Below the pieces are notes generated by a model. That model made no database searches and was not told the DNA's origin. It saw nothing but the letters and a program-made list of their open reading frames with translations. From positions 83,662 through 147,661 of the forward strand of contig JANQQR010000027.1 of NCBI GenBank assembly GCA_028289195.1: DNA of 64,000 nt, given 5' to 3'. A program made the translations under genes and the position numbers. This document shows, in pieces, positions 27,353 to 38,317 of this stretch (position 1 is its first letter; every line of letters begins with the position of its first letter). This DNA comes from Phycisphaerales bacterium. Its GTDB lineage: Bacteria; Planctomycetota; Phycisphaerae; Phycisphaerales; UBA1924.

Positions 27353-30300
27353 TCAACTCGTCGTGCACAGCCAGTTCTGCAGCACCCGGGTGATGTCGGA
27401 GAAGCCGACCGACCCGTTCCCGTCGGCGTCTCCGTCCGGGCCCGGGTTGAGCCAGCGCTGAAGGATGTAGGTGATGTCGCCGAAGTTCACCTCGCCGTCA
27501 CCGGAGACCTCGGCGCCGTTGCAGGCGGCCGGAACGCAGAGCCCGGCATTCAGCGAGGGTTCGAATCGGTACTCGGTGTCGGACACGAGCGTTGCCGCGT
27601 CGATCGAGGTCCCGGCCGAGCCGTCGAAGTTCTCGATCCCGATGGTGTAGTCGCCGGCGCTCGCCTCGGGCTTGATGGTCAGATAGCGCAGCTCGATCGC
27701 GCCGTCGGCCTCGTACAGCACGGCTTGGAACGTGTTCGTGCCGGGCTCGAGCGGCTGGGGGATCGCGTCCCACTGCGCGATGAACTGCCGGCTGGGGCTG
27801 ACACCGATCGTCTGGTAGTAGATCGCGCCGCCGCTGGGCAGGGACAGGTCGTCCCAGAGAGCGGCGATCAGTGCGTTCGGGAGCGCCGCGGTGGGGATGG
27901 GCGCGTTCACCGCTTCGTCCAGCGGGGCGCCGGCGGAGAGGTAGCCCTCCGACGAGATCCCGATCCGATCGATCGTCACACCGTAGAACTCGAACGGGAA
28001 TCCGATGTCGACGAAGGCGCCGTCGTCGTCGTTGAGCGGCAGCAGGGTGCCGCTGATGCTTATGTCGAGGAACGGGCTCGCGCCGAGAACCGAGACGTAC
28101 TCGATCGGGCACCCGGTCGCAGCGCCGAGGAACGTGCCGCCGGCAGCGGCGCAGTCCGCCGCGGTGGTCGTGTCGCAGTCGTTCCCGGAGCAGCAGGCAC
28201 CCAGCGGTTCGCAGTTGAGAGTCGCGACGTAATTGTTGGACGTGCCGCACGGGAAACCGTCGAGCTCGTTGGCGATGAACGCGAAGTACGTCCCCGCCGG
28301 GAGGATCGCCTCGATCTGCCCCGACCCGCATCGGTCGATGATCGCTTCGGCGAACACCTCGGGAGAGTCGCAGTCGCCATTCAGCAGCAGGATCTGGACC
28401 GGGAGCTCCGCTTCGGCGCTCCACGTCACGCGGCTGACAGAGCCAAGGTCGAACCGATAGAAATCGGTGTCCCGATCGTTGGAGACGCCCGCCGTGGTGC
28501 CGCACACGGTTTGGCCGCAGGCGATGGTCTCGAAAGTGGGGGGGTCGACGTTGCATCCGTCGTTGGTGAGCATGCCGCACGATTCCATCTCGACGATGGC
28601 GCCCGGTGGGCAGGTGACGGTGCAGGTCGAGCAATCGGGCGGGGTGGCGCACGCCACGCCGTCGCTCGACACCACGAGGTTGGTGGTCCCGACCTGTCCG
28701 TCGAAGGCGTAGACGAGGATGTAGTAGTCCGCCCCCATCTCCGAGCACCACTCGACGCGCGAGCGGAGCCCGCAATCGTCGTCGTTGCTCGCGACGCAGA
28801 TCGGTGCTTCACAGGAGCCGCAGTAGACGTTGATCTTGGTGTCCAGCCCCCCGGTCGTGTTGCAGAGGGATGCCTCCATCGTCTCGCCGGTGCCCTCCAC
28901 GCGGTACCAGATCCCGGGCGCCGTGATCCCCAGGAACCCGCACGAAGGCGCATCCGTGTCCAGGGTCGCGTCCTCGTTGGTCTCGATGTCAAGATCGAAA
29001 CCGCCGGGCGGCACCGTGAGTTCGATTGCCCCGGAGCAGACGTCGAACGCCGGAGGCTGCGGGGCGGGCCAGTCGGCGACGATCTCGTAGAAGCTCTGGT
29101 CGATCGAGTTGAGCCCGCCGACCTGGACGTAGTAGGTCTGGCCGGGGGTCAGACCGGTGAGCGTGACCTGCGACCGCAGGCTGCAGAAGTCGTCGTTGCA
29201 CCCGATCTCGACGAACGAGCCGCAGGTGCCCTCGTACACCGCGAGGACGGTATCGCCCACCAGGCTCCGGCAGAGGCTGATGCGAGCGCTCGTTTCGTCG
29301 GGCTGGAAGGTGTACCACACCGAGCCGAACGCCGGGAACGGCCCTCCGGCGCGGCAACTGATGTCGGGGTCGGTGCTGACTGTCGTCGCAAAAATGTTCG
29401 AGAACGAACGCCCAAAGCCATTGTTCAGCACGAGTGCGTTGGCGCAGTCGTCGTTCTCCGGGGGCTCAGCGGACTGGCACTGCGTCACATCGCCCAGCGC
29501 GATGTCGAGGCAGAAGTCGAGATCGGTCGCGATCAACTCGTTCGCGAACGGCGGTTCACCCAGCGCCTGGAACGCGATGTCGTTGCCGCCGGAGCCCTTG
29601 CGCCAGAAGAAGTTGCATCCCTCGGCCATGGTGTCCATGGTGATCCGCACCCAGTAGCACCGGCCTCCCAGCAGGTTGACCGGCGCGTGATCGGCAACGA
29701 ATTCGTACACGGGGAACGTGTCCAGGATGCGCTCGCCGGTGTCGATCGGCCCGGTGTACGAGTTCTCGTCGAAGAAGAACGTGGCGAACGGGGCCTCGGA
29801 GGGGCGCCCGAAGAAGTCGAGGTAATACGCGACCGTGAACTCAGGCATCGCCGTGCCGCCGCAGTCCATCAAGGTGTCCGTGATGGCCCCGGCGAAGCAG
29901 ATCGAGCTCACCGAGGCGTCGGCGTCGACCCGAAAGTCGTCGAACACGAAGAATCCACTCGAGTCGAACGCGTCGGTGTTGTCTCCGGCCTGGCAGTTTG
30001 GAGCGGGCTGACCACAGAAATCCTGGCCGGGCTGCAGTTCGATGCTGAATGTCCCGCTTCCGCCACCGGTGAAGGGTGTGACGCCCAAACGGATCAGGAA
30101 CTGCTGGCCCATGGTGGCGGCGAATACGATCTCGGCCTGAACGAAACAGGCGTCGTCGCTGCACTGAAGCAGCGTGGCGTCGCTCACCGGGCATCCGGGG
30201 CTGTACAGCGCCAGGCGCGTATCGGCGCCGGTCTGGCCGCCGCACGTTGAAACGACGTAGCTCGCGCTTGCCGGTGCCGTCCACAGGTACCAGATGTCCC

Positions 30301-30718
30301 GGTCGATCTGCGTCTCAAACAGGAAGTTGCACGCGGGGTGCGCCGGTCCGTCGGTCGTGGCGTTGACCAGGTCGAACGGGAACATGCCCGTTCCCATGAT
30401 GACCGCGGCGTTCTCGCAGTTGTCGTTCGCCGGAGGCGGCCCCCCTCTGTCGGCGCTGAAGGTGTCGAGAAGTTCCTCGACGAGCAGCTTCTCGCGAGGC
30501 GCGTCGCCGAGCGACCGGGCGCCGGTGGGAGTCCGGGACTCGAAGAGGAGGGCAGCAGAGGGTCGGGGGTCGCTCGCTGCTCCTGTCTTCGAATCGGTGC
30601 GCGCCGATTTCTCGGACCCGAGCTGGACCGGCGTTTGGGCCAGGACCGGAACGCTCACGCTCAGGGCCGCAAGGCCGAGCCAGATCGGTCTCAGCAGAAT
30701 GGAAGCGTCGAAACCCAC
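27353..30718 (-). CDS. Large secreted mosaic protein with dockerin-like C-terminus
   Basis: 1121 residues, exported (signal peptide near 1-27, ending VPVLAQ). Start is GTG at 30718 with AAGGAG six bases upstream. Three repeats begin with a NDxC-x2-A motif (NDNCENAAVI, NDDCANALVL, FDVCSGAIEL) and contain a WY-x-F/W core (DIWYLWTAP, SVWYTFQPD, GIWYRVEGT); they resemble bacterial PPC-type beta domains. A Cys-rich CC...C stretch (GACCSGNDCDTTTAADCAAA) follows. Next comes a domain with FPFEFYG, SSEGYLSAG and ALIAALWDDL that recalls nidogen-like (NIDO) modules. The end carries two dockerin-like repeats (GDGEVNFGDITYILQRW, GNGSVGFSDITRVLQNW). Many cysteines imply disulfides outside the cell. A structural or adhesive surface role is a guess; no catalytic motif is seen. 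Confidence 0.85.
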   Translation of the reverse strand: MGFDASILLRPIWLGLAALSVSVPVLAQTPVQLGSEKSARTDSKTGAASDPRPSAALLFESRTPTGARSLGDAPREKLLVEELLDTFSADRGGPPPANDNCENAAVIMGTGMFPFDLVNATTDGPAHPACNFLFETQIDRDIWYLWTAPASASYVVSTCGGQTGADTRLALYSPGCPVSDATLLQCSDDACFVQAEIVFAATMGQQFLIRLGVTPFTGGGSGTFSIELQPGQDFCGQPAPNCQAGDNTDAFDSSGFFVFDDFRVDADASVSSICFAGAITDTLMDCGGTAMPEFTVAYYLDFFGRPSEAPFATFFFDENSYTGPIDTGERILDTFPVYEFVADHAPVNLLGGRCYWVRITMDTMAEGCNFFWRKGSGGNDIAFQALGEPPFANELIATDLDFCLDIALGDVTQCQSAEPPENDDCANALVLNNGFGRSFSNIFATTVSTDPDISCRAGGPFPAFGSVWYTFQPDETSARISLCRSLVGDTVLAVYEGTCGSFVEIGCNDDFCSLRSQVTLTGLTPGQTYYVQVGGLNSIDQSFYEIVADWPAPQPPAFDVCSGAIELTVPPGGFDLDIETNEDATLDTDAPSCGFLGITAPGIWYRVEGTGETMEASLCNTTGGLDTKINVYCGSCEAPICVASNDDDCGLRSRVEWCSEMGADYYILVYAFDGQVGTTNLVVSSDGVACATPPDCSTCTVTCPPGAIVEMESCGMLTNDGCNVDPPTFETIACGQTVCGTTAGVSNDRDTDFYRFDLGSVSRVTWSAEAELPVQILLLNGDCDSPEVFAEAIIDRCGSGQIEAILPAGTYFAFIANELDGFPCGTSNNYVATLNCEPLGACCSGNDCDTTTAADCAAAGGTFLGAATGCPIEYVSVLGASPFLDISISGTLLPLNDDDGAFVDIGFPFEFYGVTIDRIGISSEGYLSAGAPLDEAVNAPIPTAALPNALIAALWDDLSLPSGGAIYYQTIGVSPSRQFIAQWDAIPQPLEPGTNTFQAVLYEADGAIELRYLTIKPEASAGDYTIGIENFDGSAGTSIDAATLVSDTEYRFEPSLNAGLCVPAACNGAEVSGDGEVNFGDITYILQRWLNPGPDGDADGNGSVGFSDITRVLQNWLCTTS

Positions 30719-30899
30719 GATCTCTCCTTCGTCACGGGCGGGGCCCTCATCGGCTCCGGATCACCGAGCGGGCGCGTCGGGACGGTGGTTCGGGCGCACA
30801 TCCCTGCCAGGCAGCAGGACGCACCCCGTGATCGCCCACTGATGGTACGAGCGGCGCGGTGGGGCCGGTTCCGTTCGGATCCGTTCCGCGGGCCGCCGG

Positions 30900-30938
30900 A
30901 AACGAAAGCCGCCCCCCGGAGGCTCTCCAGGGGGCGGC
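30900..30938 (-). terminator. Rho-independent terminator of the S9 peptidase gene
   Basis: On the minus strand GCCGCCCCC and GGGGGGCGGC form a strong stem around a 12-base loop, followed by TTTCGTTT. It lies about 40 bases after the peptidase stop and separates that gene from the 27353-30718 gene. Confidence 0.85.
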
Positions 30939-30979
30939 GTGGTCATCCGATGGGGTGGGGGTTTCCCCCGTTTAACAGC

Positions 30980-33004
30980 TCAGTTTGAGCCGAGCGCCGA
31001 GCTCACGCCCGGCACCTCGTCTGCACCGTTCGGGACGGTGATGGTCGAGCCCTCGAAGTCGTCATCGATGGGCTGGTAGCGGCCCCCGAGATGCTGATGG
31101 AGGAATCCCTCGGTGACGGCGTTGAACGCCTTGCTGTTCTCGGGCCGGCGGAAGCCGTGGCCTTCATCTGGGAACAGCACGTAGGTCACCGGGATGTTCT
31201 TCTCGGTCATCGCGTCGACGATCTGGTCCGACTCGGCCTGCTTCACTCGCGGGTCGTTGGCGCCCTGGCCGATCAGCAGCGGCTTCTTGATGTCCCCCGC
31301 GTAGGTCAGCGGCGACCTGCTCTTGAGGAACTCCTGGCCCTCGGGCGTCGTCCAGTCTCCGACCGACTTCTTGAATCGCTCGACGGCCGCGACCCAGTAG
31401 GGGGGGATCGACGAGAGGAGGGTGTTGAGGTTGGACGGGCCGACGATGTCGACGCCGCACGCGAACTTGTCGGGGGTCATCGTCAGGCCCGCGAGGGTCG
31501 CGTAACCGCCGTAGCTGCCGCCCATGATGCCGACACGATTGGCATCCGCGATGCCTTCCTCGATCGCCCAGTCGACGGCGTCGATCAGGTCGTCGTGCAT
31601 CGTCGTGCCCCAGGCCATATTGCCGGCGTTCACGAAGTCCTTGCCGAAGCCGGTCGAGGCGCGGAAGTTCACGCTCAGCACCGCGTAGCCGCGGTTGGCG
31701 AGCCACTGGTGGCGGCTGTTGTAGCCCCAGCTGTCACGGCCCCAGGGGCCGCCGTGCACGAGCAGCACGGTCGGCAGCGGCTGGTCCGGCACGGCATCCT
31801 TGTCGGTGTCGGTCCAGACGGGAAGGGTGTAGTAGCTCACGAGGTCGAGACCGTCGCGAGACTTGATCACGACCGGGTGCATCTTCGCGAGGGGAAGCCC
31901 CTCAAGGTTCTCGCGGTTGGTGAACAGGAACTTGGCCTTGTTGGCCTCGTTGTCGTACAGGTAGTAACGGACAGGACCGTCATCCATGACGTACGAGACG
32001 ATCCAGTGGGCGTCGTCGGTTGTGCGGCTGGAGATGCTGAAGTCGCCGTCGGCGACCGTGGCGAGGTAGGCCATGTCCTCGCGGATCGAGTCGTCGAGGA
32101 TCTCCCAGCGACGCCGGTCGTAATTGAACTGCACCGCCTGGATGGTGTTCTCGGTCGGGTGCGAGATCGTGCCGCCCGCATCGGTGCGCGTGTCGGAGGC
32201 GAGGATGGTGGTCTCGCCGGTTCCGAGGTTCGTGGCGGTGAGCGCCCCGGTGTTCCGTCCGGTGCTGTCGACGCCGTACACCACCGAGCCGTCCTTGGAG
32301 AATCCGCCCCAACCGGTGGTCAGGGTGTCCTCGAACTCCACCTCACGCCAGAGCTCCGACTCATGCGCTTCGTTGAACGTGTACCAGTTGGTGCTGGCGT
32401 CCGGCTGAGGCTTGCTGCCCATGCGGAGATTGAAATCGTCGTCGAACTGCAGACCGGTGTAGCCGTCGGTGTTCATGAACACCTCTTCGCGGTCGCCGGT
32501 CTCAACGTTGATCTTGTACACGTCGAAGTAGCGCGGATCACGGTTGTTGACCCCGACAAGCATCTCGTTCGGGAACTTGTGGCTCACCTGCTGCGGGATG
32601 GCACGGGCGCCGGGGAACGGTGTCAGCTCGATCGTCTTCCCTGTGTCGATGTTCGTGCTGAACACGTGGAAGTTCTCGTCGCCCCCGATGTCCTGCAGGT
32701 AGAACAGGTGCGTGTTGTTGTGCGCCCATCCGTAGATCCGGATGCCGCGATAGTCGTCGTCGGTGACGCAGCGGGCAGCCTCGAGATCGTTGGTTGGAGC
32801 GACCCAGACGTTCAGGACCCCGTCCTTGGCGGCCAGCCAGGAGAGGTACTTGCCGTCGGGGCTGAGCTGGACGCTGGCCCGATCGGGATTCCCGAACAGG
32901 ACCTCGCGATCGATCATGGGGACGTCGTTCTGCGCGAACGCAACAGGGGCGCTGACGACGCTGCCAGCGATCGCGCACGCAATGAGTCGTTTGCCAAGGG
33001 ACAT
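30980..33004 (-). CDS. Exported S9-family prolyl oligopeptidase-like peptidase
   Basis: 674 residues. Signal peptide near 1-24 ([18 protein letters not shown]). A seven-bladed-propeller-like region fills residues ~30-400 (for example [26 protein letters not shown]). The alpha/beta-hydrolase domain has the nucleophile Ser497 in [13 protein letters not shown], Asp584 in GQGANDPRV and His616 in PDEGHGF. These fit the S9 family (acylaminoacyl peptidase / dipeptidyl peptidase branch), which cleave short peptides; action in the periplasm is inferred from the signal. Start ATG 33004 has AGGAG eight bases upstream, and the signal peptide starts there. It has its own terminator at 30900-30938. Confidence 0.93.
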   Translation of the reverse strand: MSLGKRLIACAIAGSVVSAPVAFAQNDVPMIDREVLFGNPDRASVQLSPDGKYLSWLAAKDGVLNVWVAPTNDLEAARCVTDDDYRGIRIYGWAHNNTHLFYLQDIGGDENFHVFSTNIDTGKTIELTPFPGARAIPQQVSHKFPNEMLVGVNNRDPRYFDVYKINVETGDREEVFMNTDGYTGLQFDDDFNLRMGSKPQPDASTNWYTFNEAHESELWREVEFEDTLTTGWGGFSKDGSVVYGVDSTGRNTGALTATNLGTGETTILASDTRTDAGGTISHPTENTIQAVQFNYDRRRWEILDDSIREDMAYLATVADGDFSISSRTTDDAHWIVSYVMDDGPVRYYLYDNEANKAKFLFTNRENLEGLPLAKMHPVVIKSRDGLDLVSYYTLPVWTDTDKDAVPDQPLPTVLLVHGGPWGRDSWGYNSRHQWLANRGYAVLSVNFRASTGFGKDFVNAGNMAWGTTMHDDLIDAVDWAIEEGIADANRVGIMGGSYGGYATLAGLTMTPDKFACGVDIVGPSNLNTLLSSIPPYWVAAVERFKKSVGDWTTPEGQEFLKSRSPLTYAGDIKKPLLIGQGANDPRVKQAESDQIVDAMTEKNIPVTYVLFPDEGHGFRRPENSKAFNAVTEGFLHQHLGGRYQPIDDDFEGSTITVPNGADEVPGVSSALGSN

Positions 33005-33136
33005 CCTGATTCTCCTCTGGTCTGGTTGCAGATGTGGGGAGCGAACGCAGGACCGCGGTCCCGCATAGGAATTACCGTCCACCCGGATACACGGTTGAAG
33101 AATCGCCGAAATATTTGATGCCGGCGTGCACCACCA

Positions 33137-33778
33137 TTATGCCCGATTCGCGCCGCCGATTTCTGCGATCGCGCGGAACATCCGGTCGGCGGCCCTGATC
33201 ATGGAATCCTGTTCGTCCTCGGTGAAGGGGAGCCGCCCCATTCCTTGCTTAAACTCGCCCCACAGCCCGCGCTGATCCTCGCCATACGGATCGAGTGCGC
33301 GTGTGCCGTCGATGCCCTCGAATCCGTAGGCCTTGCGGACGGCTCCAGCGATGAAGCGACCGCCGTTCGTCGAGCCCTCAAGCACGTAGAAGAACCCCAA
33401 CAACGCGATGGGATTCTCCCTCGCTGCCTTGGCGATGTCGTCGATGAGTTTCTGCGTGGGGACCGACGGTGCGGGCTTGTCATCGGAACCGACGAAGCGA
33501 GCGTCGGAGGCGAGCTTCTGTTCGTGGAATCGCCGATCTTCGATAATCGGCGCCAGATCCGGGCGAGAATCGCGCAAGCCAGCGAGTGCCCGCTCCAGAG
33601 CGCCGTAGACCAGCCTGAGCTGGCCCAGGTGGCTGCCGTACGCCTCCAGAGGAAGCTCGCCCCGAACCAGGGCCTGCTGAAACGGATGGTTCTCAGCCTC
33701 GTGATGGAGATCGGCTGTCTCTTCTTTCAGGCGGGACATGATCGGAGTAGCGGCTTCGACAGTCGGTTGCGTGGTCAT
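33137..33778 (-). CDS. Heme oxygenase, biliverdin-producing
   Basis: 213 residues, cytosolic. Opens heme to biliverdin, iron and CO, using electrons from a reductase. His25 in LKEETADLHHEAE aligns with the proximal heme ligand of the family. GFFYVLEGSTNGGRFIAGAV is the typical distal-helix segment with the Gly residues over the heme. Related proteins supply iron or make biliverdin for bilins; no phytochrome or bilin gene is nearby, so iron or heme turnover is the simpler view. The ribosome binding site is GAGGA, 12 bases upstream. Its transcript is separated from the hsp20 genes by a terminator. A TTGACA lies upstream on the minus strand (33968-33963), but the matching -10 box is poor. Confidence 0.9.
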   Translation of the reverse strand: MTTQPTVEAATPIMSRLKEETADLHHEAENHPFQQALVRGELPLEAYGSHLGQLRLVYGALERALAGLRDSRPDLAPIIEDRRFHEQKLASDARFVGSDDKPAPSVPTQKLIDDIAKAARENPIALLGFFYVLEGSTNGGRFIAGAVRKAYGFEGIDGTRALDPYGEDQRGLWGEFKQGMGRLPFTEDEQDSMIRAADRMFRAIAEIGGANRA

Positions 33779-33975
33779 CAGATCGGAATCCTCGGTTGAG
33801 AGTCGGCGGGTGGGCGAAGCCCGCGGTGCCCCATGGGACTGCCGCGGTGGGAACGAGCGCCTGTGGCAGCCAATTCGGAAGAGGTGGCGGAGGCCACGGC
33901 GTGGACTCGACAGATCGCCGGCGTCATTAATTGCGACCCAGTCTCAGTTGGGCAGCACTGCATGTCAAGCGCGTG

Positions 33976-34009
33976 AAAAAGGCCCCGCTCGAACTCTCGA
34001 ACGGGGCCC
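33976..34009 (-). terminator. Rho-independent terminator of the hsp20 operon
   Basis: Minus strand: GGGCCCCG / CGGGGCC stem with a TTCGAGAGTTCGAG loop, itself partly self-complementary, then TTTTT. It lies 17 bases after the last hsp20 stop. Confidence 0.9.
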
Positions 34010-34026
34010 ATCGGAGGGAGGGGGAA

Positions 34027-34422
34027 TCAGTTGGCTTCGTGGATCTCGATGCGACGACCGGAGTCGCCCAGAGCCTTGGGGAGCGTCACGGTGAGAACGC
34101 CGTTCTCGAGCGCGGCGTGGATCGCATCGGTGTCGATCCCGTCGCCGAGCCGGAAGACTCTCTCGTAGTCGCCGACCGCGTACTCGTCGGCGATCACGGC
34201 CGCGCCGCCTGGGATCCGGTCAGGGGCACTCGCGCGGATCGACAACTCGCCTTGGTCGAATTCAACGTCGACCGTGTCCTTCGAAGCTCCGGGCAGGTCG
34301 GCGAGGATGGTGAACGCGTTTGCGCTCTCGAGCACATCGACGCTCAGACGGAATCCGGTCGGATGCTTCGACGAGGTGCGGGTATCGGTGTCACACCGTT
34401 GGGCGGTGGTGCAAGTAGTCAT
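34027..34422 (-). CDS. Hsp20/alpha-crystallin small heat-shock protein (second gene)
   Basis: 131 residues. ATP-independent chaperone that holds unfolding proteins until ClpB/DnaK recover them. The alpha-crystallin domain runs from about residue 24: VLESANAFTILADLPGASKD, then DEYAVGDYERVFRL, and AALENGVLTVTLPKA, the conserved A-x-x-x-n-GVL-x-x-x-x-P signature. The N-terminus is short and Thr-rich (MTTCTTAQRC). AGAAGGAG stands before the ATG. It follows the other hsp20 gene by 52 bases and ends before a strong terminator, so the two form an operon. The two proteins differ markedly, which suggests hetero-oligomers or separate clients. Confidence 0.95.
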   Translation of the reverse strand: MTTCTTAQRCDTDTRTSSKHPTGFRLSVDVLESANAFTILADLPGASKDTVDVEFDQGELSIRASAPDRIPGGAAVIADEYAVGDYERVFRLGDGIDTDAIHAALENGVLTVTLPKALGDSGRRIEIHEAN

Positions 34423-34474
34423 CGTTCAGACTCCTTCTGTCATTCGTTCTATCTCGGGCCAGGAGGCGCCGTCG

Positions 34475-34912
34475 TTATCCCTTGATCTCGATCCGCCGGG
34501 GACGAGCGCTTGCCGCTTTCGGAAGCGTGAGCTGGAGGACTCCGCCAGTGAACGTCGCCTGCAGTCCGTCGCCGTCGATGTTTGAAGGCACTTGCAGCGA
34601 GCGCTCGAATTCTCCGCTCCACCGCTCGCGGCGAACGGCGCCCGAGTCTTCAGGGAAGTCGATGTGGCGGGCACCCTTGAGGGTGAGCCTGGACCCTTCG
34701 AGTGTCAGGTCGAGATCTTCTTTGCGAACACCGGGCAGTTCGGCTTCGAGGAAGAAGGCGTCTTCGGTCTCCCAGCCGCGCAGGGCGGGAAAGGCGGTGT
34801 TTGATGTGGGAGCGGCGTTCGGCGAGCCGAGAACGCCTTCGAAGAGCCGGTCGATCTCGTTCCACATCGAACGGGAACGGACGAATCGGTTGGGTGTTCT
34901 CATGGCGAGCAT
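34475..34912 (-). CDS. Hsp20/alpha-crystallin small heat-shock protein (first gene)
   Basis: 145 residues. The N-terminal arm (FVRSRSMWNEIDRLFEGVLG) is of the IbpA/HspA type. The crystallin domain includes EDAFFLEAELPGVRKEDLDL, GEFERSLQVPSNIDGDGLQA and GGVLQLTLPKA, with a C-terminal RRIEIKG tail carrying the I-x-I motif that docks to neighbouring subunits. AAAGGAGA lies six bases before the ATG at 34912. A sigma-54-like promoter motif lies 64-79 bases upstream (34976-34991). The gene diverges from clpB, whose product resolves the aggregates that Hsp20 proteins hold. Confidence 0.95.
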   Translation of the reverse strand: MLAMRTPNRFVRSRSMWNEIDRLFEGVLGSPNAAPTSNTAFPALRGWETEDAFFLEAELPGVRKEDLDLTLEGSRLTLKGARHIDFPEDSGAVRRERWSGEFERSLQVPSNIDGDGLQATFTGGVLQLTLPKAASARPRRIEIKG

Positions 34913-34975
34913 TGCAAGTCTCCTTTCGTTACACGCGACGCCCCGCGTGTATCGGTGCGGGGCCTTCGCACTTGA

Positions 34976-34991
34976 TGCAACACTCGTGCCA
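34976..34991 (-). promoter_or_regulatory. Sigma-54-type promoter motif for the hsp20 operon
   Basis: Read on the minus strand the 16 bases are TGGCACGAGTGTTGCA, an exact match to the sigma-54 consensus TGGCACG-N4-TTGC(A/T). The -12 element lies about 64 bases before the hsp20 start codon, giving a leader of about 50 bases with the AAAGGAGA site. No TTGACA/TATAAT pair is as good in this gap. Confidence 0.65.
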
Positions 34992-35008
34992 CGTTGATGC
35001 CAACGTGG
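34989..35008. promoter_or_regulatory. Perfect inverted repeat between hsp20 and clpB
   Basis: CCACGTTG-ATGC-CAACGTGG, 8-bp arms with a 4-bp centre. It overlaps the -24 edge of the sigma-54-like motif. It is not CIRCE (TTAGCACTC-N9-GAGTGCTAA) or HAIR (CTTGAGT-N7-ACTCAAG). It may be an operator shared by the divergent hsp20 and clpB genes, or an activator site. Confidence 0.55.
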
Positions 35009-35039
35009 TGCGACTCAGATCGACACGCTTCTGCCAAAG

Positions 35040-35055
35040 TGGCAATCCGGCTGCC
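35040..35055 (+). promoter_or_regulatory. Weaker sigma-54-like motif facing clpB
   Basis: TGGCAATCCGGCTGCC has the GG-N10-GC core and matches TGGCA and TGC of the sigma-54 consensus. It lies about 146 bases before the clpB ATG. Less convincing than the opposite-strand motif. Confidence 0.35.
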
Positions 35056-35200
35056 GCGCGTGGCAGATCGGGTGGTCCGAAACGCCGCCACGGGTCGCGG
35101 AAGGGGGTCCATCAGCCCCGAAACAGGCATCGGGTTTGCAAGATCTCTGCTCGCGAGGGCAGGCCCGGGGCCGAACTCGCGACGAAAGGAGACGCATCGA

Positions 35201-37833
<2,633 letters not shown>

Positions 37834-37837
<4 letters not shown>

Positions 37838-37862
37838 CAGGCATATTCACGCTGCGCATAAT
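37834..37862 (+). promoter_or_regulatory. Promoter of argR, near-consensus sigma-70
   Basis: TTGACA (37834-37839), 17-base spacer, CATAAT (37857-37862). The -35 box includes the clpB stop codon. The argR ATG is at 37871, eight bases after the -10 box, so transcription should start within a base or two of the ATG. Confidence 0.8.
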
Positions 37863-37870
37863 CATGCGCA
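37853..37870. promoter_or_regulatory. Perfect palindrome over the argR -10 box, likely ArgR operator
   Basis: TGCGCAT-AATC-ATGCGCA, 7-bp arms with a 4-bp centre, ending exactly before the argR ATG. It covers the -10 box. Eighteen bases is the length of a classical ARG box, and another half-site-like GCATATTCAC lies at 37841-37850. ArgR binding with arginine would block its own promoter (inference from known ArgR behaviour). Confidence 0.6.
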
Positions 37871-38317
37871 ATGGACAAACTGGCACGACACAGACAAATC
37901 GCCCGACTCGTCGACGGCGGCGGCCTCCTCAGCCAGGAAGAGCTCAAGGAGCGTCTCTCCGAGAGGGGGATCCGCGCGACTCAGGGCACGCTCAGCCGGG
38001 ACCTCCGCGAGATGGGCGTGGTCAAGGGTCCCGATGGATACGAGATGCCGCAGCGCCCCGTGGGGACGAACGGCACCGCGTTGCGTTCGGCGCTCCAGGC
38101 GCTCCTGGTGAGCGCCGAGGTGGCGGGCTCGCTCGTCGTCCTCAAAACAGAGCCGGGCAACGCCGGTGCGCTCGGGGTCCAACTCGACCGGACGCCTCCT
38201 GAGGGGTGCGCCGGCACCATCGCGGGCGACGACACGATCTTCGTGGCGACCTACTCCGTGAAGCAGGCCCGGGTCCTCGCATCCGAAATGCTCACGCTCG
38301 CGGGGTTCCAGCCGTGA
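37871..38317 (+). CDS. argR: Arginine repressor
   Basis: Hexameric transcription factor that binds ARG boxes when loaded with arginine. 148 residues, the normal length. The N-terminal winged helix-turn-helix contains LSQEELKERLSERGIRATQG followed by TLSRDLREMGVVK. The C-terminal oligomerisation and arginine-binding domain has the signature GTIAGDDTIFVATYS, whose DD contacts arginine. ATG 37871 has no ribosome binding site upstream and abuts the palindrome, so a leaderless transcript is likely. Its stop overlaps the argC start as GTGA, tying repressor and biosynthetic genes into one operon. Confidence 0.95.
   Translation: MDKLARHRQIARLVDGGGLLSQEELKERLSERGIRATQGTLSRDLREMGVVKGPDGYEMPQRPVGTNGTALRSALQALLVSAEVAGSLVVLKTEPGNAGALGVQLDRTPPEGCAGTIAGDDTIFVATYSVKQARVLASEMLTLAGFQP

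Noticed and set aside
27059..30250. Open frame of 1063 codons on the plus strand
   Set aside because: It is antisense to the well-supported secreted mosaic protein, lacks domains and consists of low-complexity Arg/Gly/Val sequence, as expected for the reverse frame of a G+C-rich gene.
34913..35200. CIRCE, HAIR or sigma-32 type heat-shock elements
   Set aside because: Looked for in the hsp20-clpB gap; only the sigma-54-like motifs and a different palindrome were found.
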